13,628 nt of DNA from Spirochaetia bacterium (GTDB lineage Bacteria; Spirochaetota; Spirochaetia; PWKH01): the NCBI GenBank assembly GCA_007128345.1, contig SKXS01000277.1:1-13628 (forward strand), read 5' to 3'. Made by a program: the position numbers and the translations under genes. The notes beneath the pieces were generated by a model, which had not been told where the DNA came from, did not search any database, and saw only the letters and a program-made list of their open reading frames with translations. Position 1 is the stretch's first letter. Every line of letters starts with the position of its first letter. This document shows positions 6,964 through 13,628 of this stretch, one piece after another.

Positions 6964-8511
6964 CTATGTACTTTCATTGTAGGTATTAGTAATTACCATG
7001 TTCCTTCCTGATTCTTTCGCCTGGTAGAGTGCAACATCGGCACGATATACTGCCCGTTCAGGATCTTCCCCTTTTATGTATTCCGTGACACCAAAACTTG
7101 AGGTAATTCCCAGATTTTCAAACTGCAGCGCTATGAGTTTTCGCAGCTTTTCCGCGGTCTCTGTTGCTTGGGTAACAGTAGTTGACGGGAGAAGCAGAAG
7201 AAATTCCTCCCCTCCCCATCGAAACAGATAGTCGGACTTCCTTAAATTTGTAATCAGGAGCCCGCCCAGAGTCTTCAGCAGTTCGTCTCCTTCCTTATGA
7301 CCATAGGTATCATTCACATGTTTAAACCGGTCAAGATCAAGCAAAATAACTGACAAAGGAATAGCATACCTGTTTGTAAAGGATGTCTCACGGTCAATAA
7401 TCATGTAATATCTATTGCGATTGAACACTCCGGTCAGGGAATCGTAGATAGCCATCTGCTTCATCTTGTGACGGCTGTAGAAGACAATGCTGACACCAAT
7501 AAGGAGAATGCTTGACTGAAGAATTATGGAGAGCTGTCTGCCGGTGTTATGCTGTATCAGGGTGGCAAGATTATCATCCCGTGCATACGATCCCAGGTAT
7601 CCTATATGCCTGCCGGTATAGCTGTTCACGGCTATGAGTGTCATGGTATAGAGACGTCCATCCAATCTGATATCAAAGAAGGCATCCCTTTCGTCGGTTA
7701 ACACAAGATTACTTGATGCAGAAGCATCGATTTTTTCTATAAGCTCATCATTCAGCTGGATGGAGGATGAACTACGTGCTTGAAATGCATATGACAGGTA
7801 GTCTTCGCTTGCTGGATAACTGACAAAATGTTCACGATAATATGCTTCATCTAGATTATCTTCAACTAAACTCCTGCGTAAAAGAAACAGGTAGTGATTC
7901 TGGGTATCCGGAAGTAGAAACAAACGAAGCATTTCGTCTAGAGGCATTCCAAATTCTACTGAACCAATGAACTGGTCAGCTTGGTCAAACAGCGGATATA
8001 TGTACCGATAGCCGATATAGTAGAGCGGGTCATCCAGCCCATACACAACCTGGCCGTTTTGAAGTGAGGAGATGATACTTCTCTGATAACTTGTGTCGAT
8101 ATGTTCGTATGCTTCCTCACCGGATCCAAAACGAAGCACACATCTGCTGTCCGCTGTATGAAAATGGAGCCTATTAAAACCTAAATTTTCAACTTTCTCA
8201 AAGAAGTTACTCACATAATCGTAGAGTTCATTCTGGATTGAGTGAACTTGAGCTTGGTCGCTTAGCTGTATGTCAGATAGTAAGGTTATAATATATTCTG
8301 AATCCAGATACGACTGAAAAAGGGCTTCTGAAGTTTTCTGAGCTGCTAATATATTAGCAAAATGCTTGCTTTGGAGAGTCTGGATGCTGTCTTCTTTGCT
8401 GCGGTCAATGTGGAGTATTGAATCGTTATATGTAAAGCTGACTTCAATAATGAAAAACGCAATAAGCGCTATAAGCACTACATAAACTAATGAATCACGC
8501 TGTAACACCAT
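6964..8511 (-). CDS. Membrane diguanylate cyclase with dCache-like sensor domain
   Basis: This 515-residue inner-membrane protein makes cyclic di-GMP from two GTP. A first membrane helix spans about 7-26 and a second about 328-345. The roughly 300 residues between them form an extracytoplasmic sensor. Its segment LHFHTADSRCVLRF (115-128) to YIYPLF and GSVEFG (170-188) resembles dCache_3-type domains. The cytoplasmic GGDEF domain starts at YDSLTGVFNR (356-365). It has the metal-binding LDLDRF (391-396), an intact GGEEF active site (433-437), and the product-inhibition site RKSD (424-427) exactly five residues before it. It should therefore be active and feedback-inhibited. It lies 52 bp downstream of zwf and lacks a Shine-Dalgarno. 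The sensed ligand is unknown. Confidence 0.93.
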   Translation of the reverse strand: MVLQRDSLVYVVLIALIAFFIIEVSFTYNDSILHIDRSKEDSIQTLQSKHFANILAAQKTSEALFQSYLDSEYIITLLSDIQLSDQAQVHSIQNELYDYVSNFFEKVENLGFNRLHFHTADSRCVLRFGSGEEAYEHIDTSYQRSIISSLQNGQVVYGLDDPLYYIGYRYIYPLFDQADQFIGSVEFGMPLDEMLRLFLLPDTQNHYLFLLRRSLVEDNLDEAYYREHFVSYPASEDYLSYAFQARSSSSIQLNDELIEKIDASASSNLVLTDERDAFFDIRLDGRLYTMTLIAVNSYTGRHIGYLGSYARDDNLATLIQHNTGRQLSIILQSSILLIGVSIVFYSRHKMKQMAIYDSLTGVFNRNRYYMIIDRETSFTNRYAIPLSVILLDLDRFKHVNDTYGHKEGDELLKTLGGLLITNLRKSDYLFRWGGEEFLLLLPSTTVTQATETAEKLRKLIALQFENLGITSSFGVTEYIKGEDPERAVYRADVALYQAKESGRNMVITNTYNEST

Positions 8512-8520
8512 GGTAAAAAA

Positions 8521-8529
8521 AGTATAGCA
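8521..8529 (-). promoter_or_regulatory. Extended -10 element abutting the diguanylate cyclase start
   Basis: The minus strand reads TGC then TATACT (complement of 8521-8526), six Ts, ACC and the ATG at 8511. A start seven bases past the -10 falls at about 8514, giving an mRNA with only about three untranslated bases. A TTGACT sits at 8543-8538, but only 11 bp from the -10, too close to serve as its -35. Confidence 0.4.
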
Positions 8530-8563
8530 GAATTAGCAGTCAATGCATATTGTTTTCTTGCTT

Positions 8564-9910
8564 TTAGGCATACCAATGTCTTCCGTCTTTCTCAATAATG
8601 CTGACCGCACATGCAGGTAGCGATCTGTCCGGATATTCTTCAAGGGGTTTGTCCGCTTCAAGCATGGGTGTAACGATTCTCCACGCTTCCAGTATTTCCC
8701 TCATGGAAGGAAACAGGCTTTTGTCGGAGAGGAGAATCTTCTCAATAATCTGCTGGTACGCTTCCGGAGTATTTACCTGAAAGGTTTTAAAATGATCAAA
8801 AGTAAACCGTACTGAACGGGGGTCCCATGTGGAACGGGGTTCCTTCATATTGAGCTGGATATCCATGGTCATCTCCGGGTGCAGCGTAAAGATCATGGCA
8901 TTTTCCGGCGGGACTTGTTTTTTGTCAGCAGTACCAGAGAAATGCTTGAAGGCAATGTAGATCATAGACAGCGCCTCTTTCTGCATTTTACCTGTTCGGA
9001 TATATATGGGTATCCCTGAAAAATCAAAGGTGTCAACAGCACATGTAAAGGCTCCGTAGGTAGGCGTATTGACGGAATTGCCGGAAGCATCCTTCAGAGA
9101 CGCATACCGCGCCAGATGAAATGTGGAAATCGGTTTGATCGAACGAAGCACCTTCACCTTTTCATGGGCTATGTCTTCAGGGGTAAATTCAACCGGTTCT
9201 GCCATGGTCAGGTGGGTCACAATCTGGAGTATATGGTTCTGAATGGTGTCCCTGACGACACCAATCTGTTCATAGAACCCCAGCCGCTGATCCACACCGA
9301 AAGATTCATCAAAAATGATTTGTATATGATCTATATAGTGCTTGTTCCATATTCCCTTGATAATATCGTTTGAAAAACGCATCACCAGCAGGTTCTGCAT
9401 GAATTCTTTACCAAGATAGTGATCTATGCGGTACATTTCTTCATCAGTACATACAGAGAGGAGAATGCTGTTATACTTCTGCGCGCTTTCTGCATCGAAC
9501 CCGAACGGTTTTTCCACTATAATCTTTTTCGTGAGTCTGCATCCTTCGAGGCTCTCATGAATATCACGGATATCGTACGCAGCAGATTCGTACAATGACG
9601 GCTGCAGGGCGATGTAGTAAATAAACTCAACATCGCACATACCCGATATAGTTTCCTGCAGGACTCTGATCAGCTCAATTTTTGATGCGGCTTCCTCCAT
9701 AGAATACTGAACAAATGAAATTCTCGATGTCAGGGGATTATCTTCGGTAATTCCCATATGCTTCAGATATGCTTCCACCGTACTGAAACGTCTGCCGAGC
9801 GCAATGACATGAAAATTATATCCCTTCCTGAGGAGTTCAGAGTACGCAGGAAGTAGTTTTTTCTCTGCCAGGTCGCCTGTAGCACCGAACTGAATAAACA
9901 CCTGCATCAT
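8564..9910 (-). CDS. zwf: Glucose-6-phosphate 1-dehydrogenase
   Basis: It oxidises glucose 6-phosphate to 6-phosphogluconolactone while reducing NADP+, entering the oxidative pentose phosphate pathway. Residues 9-21 hold the cofactor loop GATGDLAEKKLLP, 133-137 EKPFG, and 161-168 the substrate-binding RIDHYLGK. IQNHILQ (223-229) contains the likely catalytic base His226, and YIRTGK (303-308) is also conserved. At 448 residues it is somewhat short compared with the usual 480-510. The start at 9910 is chosen because AGGAG lies seven bases upstream, inside the end of pgl; the frame extends to 9934, but that would overlap pgl and lose the ribosome site. It begins 1 bp after the pgl stop, so coupling is likely. 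Confidence 0.96.
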   Translation of the reverse strand: MMQVFIQFGATGDLAEKKLLPAYSELLRKGYNFHVIALGRRFSTVEAYLKHMGITEDNPLTSRISFVQYSMEEAASKIELIRVLQETISGMCDVEFIYYIALQPSLYESAAYDIRDIHESLEGCRLTKKIIVEKPFGFDAESAQKYNSILLSVCTDEEMYRIDHYLGKEFMQNLLVMRFSNDIIKGIWNKHYIDHIQIIFDESFGVDQRLGFYEQIGVVRDTIQNHILQIVTHLTMAEPVEFTPEDIAHEKVKVLRSIKPISTFHLARYASLKDASGNSVNTPTYGAFTCAVDTFDFSGIPIYIRTGKMQKEALSMIYIAFKHFSGTADKKQVPPENAMIFTLHPEMTMDIQLNMKEPRSTWDPRSVRFTFDHFKTFQVNTPEAYQQIIEKILLSDKSLFPSMREILEAWRIVTPMLEADKPLEEYPDRSLPACAVSIIEKDGRHWYA

Positions 9911-9911
9911 G

Positions 9912-10586
9912 CTATATCTCCTGATCGGTAACAATGGTCACATGTGAGAATCCTTTGAAGATCAATGCAGGAAGCGCATCAGCATGCTCCTCAACCATAA
10001 AACGGGTAAGTGCCGTTTGTTTGGATTCCCCGAAAAAGAGCAAAAACACCCTGCTCACCGATGTGTGTTTTCTGAAATAATGGGGAGTTAGGGTTAGGCG
10101 TTCTCTGGGAGGTTTCGGTGCACGGGTGATGATGGCAGCATCGCCAGTATGGTGCATCGCTTCATCTTCAGGAAAGAGTGAAGCGACATGGCCGTCTTCC
10201 CCGACGCCTATGAAAAACAGGGAACACATAGGGATTGATGCCTCATAAGCTCTTAGACAAAGTTCAGCAGTGAGAGAGACATCGGGTGTATGGAACTGCT
10301 CAGGCTTCAGCACGCCGTTGTCCAGCATCTGCCTGATTCCCGCATCAAGCAGTGCATCACGGTTATATGCACCGAACAGCCGTTCATCAATAAGATGCAG
10401 ATACACACGAGACACGATGCGCTCGGTCAGTCTGGGAAGAGCACTCATGAGGGGCTTTACACTCCTCCCTCCGGGAATTCCGATGTGGACCGGATTATTC
10501 TCAGGAATAATCGAGGCTTCGTAGCGGATCGCATCCAGAAATAGTGCTTCCGCATCAGCCATAGTATGAATCCTTATCAATTCCAT
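9912..10586 (-). CDS. pgl: 6-phosphogluconolactonase
   Basis: It hydrolyses the lactone made by Zwf to 6-phosphogluconate. The 224-residue protein has the DevB/6PGL pattern: IPGGRS (37-42) in place of the usual SGGST, LIDERLF (65-71) with the DER motif, and the strongly diagnostic GVGEDGHVASLFP (127-139). PPRERLTLTP follows at 159-168. The ATG at 10586 is chosen because GGAG lies six bases upstream and the protein then starts MELIRIHT. A longer frame from 10673 would overlap the end of mnmA. It lies 17 bp after mnmA and 1 bp before zwf, in an order matching the two consecutive reactions. The closest alternative, glucosamine-6-phosphate isomerase, is excluded by the motif and the neighbour. 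Confidence 0.95.
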   Translation of the reverse strand: MELIRIHTMADAEALFLDAIRYEASIIPENNPVHIGIPGGRSVKPLMSALPRLTERIVSRVYLHLIDERLFGAYNRDALLDAGIRQMLDNGVLKPEQFHTPDVSLTAELCLRAYEASIPMCSLFFIGVGEDGHVASLFPEDEAMHHTGDAAIITRAPKPPRERLTLTPHYFRKHTSVSRVFLLFFGESKQTALTRFMVEEHADALPALIFKGFSHVTIVTDQEI

Positions 10587-10603
10587 AAGGTGCTCCAGAA
10601 AGG

Positions 10604-11716
10604 TTATTGTATCGTGGTATTCGTCAGCTGTACAGGGCTGCTGTCCAAGCTGGTCTCTATGTATCCCCCGCACACCACATCATCGCCATGGTAGCATACA
10701 ACAGCTTGCCCGGGGGTAATCGCAGCAAGGGGCTTGTCGAAGCAGATAATCCAGTTTTCACTATTTTGGGGCATAATAGACGCGAGATGTTCACTATTCC
10801 CATGACGCACCTGTGAAGTCACTGAAATGGGAAAAGTAAGAGACTTCTCGTCATAGAACCAGTTGACCTCCTGGGCAATGAGCGACTGCTTCATCAGTGC
10901 TTCCCGGGGACCGACTACTATCTGGTTGCGTTCATTGTCTATGCGGATGACGTAGAGCGGAATAGGGGAAGAAATTCCCAGCCCCCGCCTCTGGCCGATG
11001 GTATAGGAGATGATGCCCGCATGCCTTCCAAGCACATTCCCGTTCATGTCAACTAAATCTCCTTCAGGAGGCAAAGCATCAAACAGCTCACGATAGTCTC
11101 CTGCATAAAAATCCTGGCTCTCCTCTTTATCGCTGGTCGGCAAACTGAACCGCTTGGCAGTGGCTCGTACTTCATCTTTTGTCAGCTCTCCCAATGGGAA
11201 TATCACCTGTTCAAGCTGGTGCTGACGGAGCTGTGACAGGAAGTATGACTGATCTTTTTTTCTATCGACAGCTCTTTGGAGGATCATCCTTCCCGTGCGT
11301 TCATCCCTGCGAATTCGGGCATAGTGACCAGTGGCAAATCTGTCAAAGGACATCTTCTTGCTGAATGCCTTCACAAGGAGGTCGAACTTGATCCTATGGT
11401 TGCACCGCACACAGGGATTCGGAGTCCTTCCCTTCAGGTACTCACTGGTAAAGTATTCAAGCACTATCTCCTCGTATTCTTTTGATAGATCCACAACGTA
11501 AAACGGAATACCTATGGCCTTAGCGGCGGCTTCAGCCTCACGAACATCATCCTCTTCGTTCCCGCCGAAGCATGCGGAGCCCGCATATGATTGCAGAGAC
11601 GCTATTCCTTGTGCATGGGTCATGGTGACCCCGATAACATCGTGGCCCTGCTCTTTGAGCAACGCGGCTGCAGTAGATGAATCCACACCGCCGCTGAGGC
11701 CTACGGCAATAGTCAT
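10604..11716 (-). CDS. mnmA: tRNA-uridine 2-sulfurtransferase MnmA (cysteine-variant form)
   Basis: MnmA adds sulfur to C2 of wobble uridine 34 in the Lys, Glu and Gln tRNAs. The 370 residues have the ATP-binding PP-loop SGGVDSS (8-14), GRTPNPCVRCN (97-106), ATGHYAR (128-134), DQSYFL (155-160), and TIGQRRGLGI (239-248), leading to the C-terminal barrel. Two positions differ from E. coli: its Asp99 is Cys102 here, making C-x-x-C with Cys105. The second catalytic Cys (E. coli Cys199) aligns with Tyr204 in ESQDFYAGDY. An extra Cys49 lies in ACFGGNEEDD. The start has AAAGGAAG six bases upstream. It is first in a leftward run with pgl and zwf and divergent from the HAD phosphatase. Family is secure; the sulfur-transfer chemistry may differ. 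Confidence 0.93.
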   Translation of the reverse strand: MTIAVGLSGGVDSSTAAALLKEQGHDVIGVTMTHAQGIASLQSYAGSACFGGNEEDDVREAEAAAKAIGIPFYVVDLSKEYEEIVLEYFTSEYLKGRTPNPCVRCNHRIKFDLLVKAFSKKMSFDRFATGHYARIRRDERTGRMILQRAVDRKKDQSYFLSQLRQHQLEQVIFPLGELTKDEVRATAKRFSLPTSDKEESQDFYAGDYRELFDALPPEGDLVDMNGNVLGRHAGIISYTIGQRRGLGISSPIPLYVIRIDNERNQIVVGPREALMKQSLIAQEVNWFYDEKSLTFPISVTSQVRHGNSEHLASIMPQNSENWIICFDKPLAAITPGQAVVCYHGDDVVCGGYIETSLDSSPVQLTNTTIQ

Positions 11717-11821
11717 TGTAAGCTTCCTTTTGTATCATGCTGACATATCATCTGCCAGTATACCGTAGAACTGTTCATGGTATCCAGTGTCATAGGGTAC
11801 ACGGTCAAGGAGTTGAAAGAG

Positions 11822-12688
11822 ATGGTATTCCATGCTATGAAAACCAACATGAATACACACGAGCCGATTTTCAATGATACCCTGGAACTTGGGCAGAATG
11901 TTTCTCTTGTAGCAATTGACCTCGACGGAACGTTACTTCGGAGCGATAAGACAATATCTGACAGAACAAAGAGCATCATAAGCTACGTAAGCATGCAGGG
12001 AATAACTGTGGTGATAGCTACAGGGAGGAGCTACGAAGCCATGCTTCCATTCAAAGAAGAGCTTGGCCTTGAATCGCCGGTGATCTGCTACAATGGTGCT
12101 GCTGTTGTTGACGGGAAAACTGGAGAGATCATTTCGGCTCTGACGCTTGATGACGTTCAGGCAAGGGTGATTATAGAAACCGCACGTACCCATGATATAC
12201 ATATGCATGGATTTCTTGACGGCAGGCTTCTCTATGAACGTACCCGGGCTGAATCAAAACAGTATGAAGATCATACGAACCTAATCGGTGAAGTAGTCAA
12301 TTTTGACCAGATTGAGCATCTCCGATTTTTAAAAGCCATGTACGTAGCTGATCATGATGTCCTGGTGGGTATAGCCGATGAACTCCGTTCCAAGCTTGGT
12401 GATGATGCGGGAGTTGTGTTCTCGCTTCCCCACTTCTTGGAGATTATGCATGCGGATGCACATAAGGGAAATGCCCTTGCGCAGATAGCTGCTTCTCTCG
12501 GCATTGCACCCTCCCGGATTATTGCATTCGGAGATGCAGAAAACGATATCTCCATGCTCACATACGCGCATATCGGCGTTGCCATGGAAAATGCCGATGA
12601 TCAGGTCAAGCAGGCGGTCCAATACCGGGCACCTTCACATGACGATGACGGGGTTGCAAGGTTTCTCGAACATTATCTGGCATTATAG
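11822..12688 (+). CDS. Cof-type HAD-superfamily phosphatase (class IIB)
   Basis: A 288-residue cytoplasmic phosphatase of the haloacid dehalogenase superfamily, likely acting on a small sugar phosphate, nucleotide or cofactor phosphate. Motif I is DLDGTLL (33-39) with nucleophile Asp33 and general acid Asp35. Motif II is ATGRS (66-70). Lys215 (HKGNAL) and FGDAENDISML (236-246) are the remaining motifs. The roughly 120-residue insert between them is the IIB cap, typical of Cof proteins. The start at 11822 has AAGGAG (11807-11812) nine bases upstream; the frame opens earlier at 11777 without such a site. About 20 residues precede the usual N-terminus, so a start at 11837 or 11849 is possible. 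The substrate cannot be told from the sequence. Confidence 0.9.
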   Translation: MVFHAMKTNMNTHEPIFNDTLELGQNVSLVAIDLDGTLLRSDKTISDRTKSIISYVSMQGITVVIATGRSYEAMLPFKEELGLESPVICYNGAAVVDGKTGEIISALTLDDVQARVIIETARTHDIHMHGFLDGRLLYERTRAESKQYEDHTNLIGEVVNFDQIEHLRFLKAMYVADHDVLVGIADELRSKLGDDAGVVFSLPHFLEIMHADAHKGNALAQIAASLGIAPSRIIAFGDAENDISMLTYAHIGVAMENADDQVKQAVQYRAPSHDDDGVARFLEHYLAL

Positions 12689-12718
12689 GTACTGATTAGT
12701 AACAAATAGCTATTGCAC

Positions 12719-12771
12719 GCTTCCTTGGGAAACCCATACGTTAGAGGCATACGATCTGTAACCAAGGAAGT
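12719..12771 (+). promoter_or_regulatory. Candidate Shine-Dalgarno-sequestering hairpin upstream of the hemolysin III gene
   Basis: CTTCCTTGG (12720-12728) and CCAAGGAAG (12762-12770) are a perfect 9-bp inverted repeat around a 33-nt loop; a G-U pair (12719/12771) can extend it. The 3' arm contains the whole AAGGAAG Shine-Dalgarno of the next gene, so folding would hide it. The loop holds a repeated CATACG (12735-12740 and 12748-12753). No T-run follows, so it is not a terminator. Confidence 0.5.
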
Positions 12772-12775
12772 GAGT

Positions 12776-13435
12776 ATGGCAGAATTATCAATGGAAACTA
12801 TGGGAAAACCGCATAATGTAGAAGAACGGCTAAACGCGCTCCTGCATAGTTTAGGTGCAGGGATGAGCATAGCAGGGCTTGCATTTCTCCTCGTGCTGAC
12901 AGCGCAAGGTGAAGGGGGCGCCATACGCTACGTCTCCTTCTCTGTCTACGGTGCATTTCAGATCCTCCTCTATATGTCATCCACCATCATGCATCAGTTC
13001 ACTGATATGCCAAAGGTTTACAACACCATGCGGGTAATGGACCAGGCGGCAATCTATCTGCTTATTGCAGGTACCTATACCCCTGTTGCATTTCTCGTTT
13101 TGGGCGGGGCATGGGGCTGGTGGATTTTTGGTCTCATCTGGGGCATGGCAGTGCTGGGGATCATCATGAAGACTGTAATCTTTCGTCAGAAGCACATTAT
13201 GTCGGACTTGCTCTACCTCCCCATGGGATGGCTGATCCTTGTTGCCCTTCGTCCGCTGATCCACCAAAGCCCTACAGGTCTGGTGATTTGGGCATTTATC
13301 GGGGGATTATGCTACTCATTCGGTATCATATTCTACCTCACCAAGCGTATCAGCTACAGCCATGTGATATGGCACTCCTTCGTGCTTGCGGGAAGCATCA
13401 GCTTCTACATCGGATTTGCATTATATCTGACGTAA
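12776..13435 (+). CDS. Hemolysin III / TrhA (YqfA) family seven-helix membrane protein
   Basis: A 219-residue integral membrane protein of the HlyIII branch of the PAQR superfamily. Seven hydrophobic segments are visible at about 27-43, 49-70, 90-110, 113-132, 143-160, 166-188 and 198-218. The conserved polar set is present: Glu17 and His24 (EERLNALLHSLG), Ser69 and His73 (SSTIMH), Asp89 (MDQAAIYLLIAGTYTP), and His196 and His200 (HVIWH). In PAQR proteins the Asp and His residues form a zinc site. Bacterial members have been linked to haemolysis in heterologous hosts and to membrane energetics or lipid homeostasis; actual function is uncertain. The ATG at 12776 has AAGGAAG (12764-12770) just upstream. 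It lies 87 bp after the HAD gene. Confidence 0.92.
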   Translation: MAELSMETMGKPHNVEERLNALLHSLGAGMSIAGLAFLLVLTAQGEGGAIRYVSFSVYGAFQILLYMSSTIMHQFTDMPKVYNTMRVMDQAAIYLLIAGTYTPVAFLVLGGAWGWWIFGLIWGMAVLGIIMKTVIFRQKHIMSDLLYLPMGWLILVALRPLIHQSPTGLVIWAFIGGLCYSFGIIFYLTKRISYSHVIWHSFVLAGSISFYIGFALYLT

Positions 13436-13457
13436 GCATATTTGATTTCTCAATGCA

Positions 13458-13628
13458 ATGGGGACGGAGGAACCCAGCAACGGTAACCCAAGTGAGGTAT
13501 CAGGCATAATAGCTGAAGCAGACCCTGACAGTTCTCATCCTCGATTCAAGCCTGCAAGTGCTGAATATCAACTTCTCCAACACATGTGCATGAGATATCT
13601 ACGATTTGTCCAGAGGAAAAACGAGTCA
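13458..13628 (+). CDS. Unrecognised open frame, N-terminal part, runs off the right edge
   Basis: From ATG at 13458 the frame stays open for 57 codons to the edge. The predicted N-terminus is hydrophilic and probably disordered (many Ser, Pro, Glu, Asp up to about residue 33). It then turns helical and basic (EYQLLQHMCMRYLRFVQRK). I recognise no family. Codon choice resembles the neighbouring genes, and no competing frame on either strand is open. Against it, no Shine-Dalgarno precedes the ATG; a GGAGG lies inside the frame at 13466-13470, but no suitable in-frame start follows it at the right distance. It begins 22 bp after the hemolysin III stop, so it could be co-transcribed. Confidence 0.4.
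   Translation, partial: MGTEEPSNGNPSEVSGIIAEADPDSSHPRFKPASAEYQLLQHMCMRYLRFVQRKNES

Noticed and set aside
11740..11758. Near-palindrome CTGACA-N7-TGCCAG between mnmA and the HAD gene as an operator
   Set aside because: One mismatch in six pairs and no clear promoter placed against it; too weak to call.
13416..13458. 7-bp inverted repeat TTGCATT/AATGCAA as a terminator for the hemolysin III gene
   Set aside because: The loop is 29 nt, the left arm lies inside the coding region, and no T-run follows.
13465..13545. GGAGGAACCCA followed by CCCTGACAG, reminiscent of parts of the c-di-AMP (ydaO) riboswitch
   Set aside because: The helices and the second conserved GGGGTGAAT-like block are not present, and the stretch lies inside an open reading frame with ordinary codon use. 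A covariance-model search would settle it.

Overview
The window is ordinary-looking bacterial chromosome: densely packed core-metabolism genes, short gaps, good Shine-Dalgarno sites, and no mobile element, CRISPR array, tRNA or rRNA that I could see. The gene content fits a member of the Spirochaetota (Treponema/Spirochaeta-like). The main pointers are a FabV/TER-type enoyl reductase as the only enoyl reductase of the fatty-acid cluster and a linked pgl-zwf pair. This assignment is inference; no marker gene here settles it.

Left edge (1-616). The N-terminal 105 codons of a PfkB-family sugar kinase (probable fructokinase) run leftward off the window. A 301-bp divergent intergenic region follows. 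It holds two back-to-back sigma-70-like promoters whose TTGACA boxes form one perfect 14-bp palindrome. On the kinase side, a leader of about 180 nt contains an intrinsic terminator ahead of the kinase start, so the kinase may be controlled by attenuation.

Fatty-acid cluster (617-6944, + strand). fabH, fabD, fabG, fabF, fabZ and fabV lie in one tight run, followed by a TetR-type regulator. They provide initiation (FabH), malonyl loading (FabD), elongation (FabF), ketoreduction (FabG), dehydration (FabZ) and enoyl reduction (FabV). The acyl carrier protein gene and the acetyl-CoA carboxylase genes are not in the window.

Leftward block (11716-6964, - strand). mnmA (tRNA 2-thiolation), pgl (6-phosphogluconolactonase) and zwf (glucose-6-phosphate dehydrogenase) are spaced 17 bp and 1 bp apart. 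They are followed by a membrane diguanylate cyclase with a dCache-like sensor, which seems to have its own promoter abutting its start codon. pgl and zwf supply the first two steps of the oxidative pentose phosphate pathway and hence NADPH, which the fatty-acid pathway consumes. The MnmA is unusual: it has a C-x-x-C in its 'PNPxVxCN' motif and a Tyr where the second catalytic Cys is expected.

Right part (11822-13628, + strand). A Cof-type HAD phosphatase is followed by a seven-helix hemolysin III/TrhA-family membrane protein. The latter's Shine-Dalgarno lies inside one arm of a perfect 9-bp inverted repeat, a candidate translational switch. An unrecognised open frame starts at 13458 and runs off the end.

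I did not find a convincing wholly new system. The best leads are the regulatory RNA structures at 316-497 and 12719-12771, the shared divergent promoter, and the altered cysteine set of MnmA.
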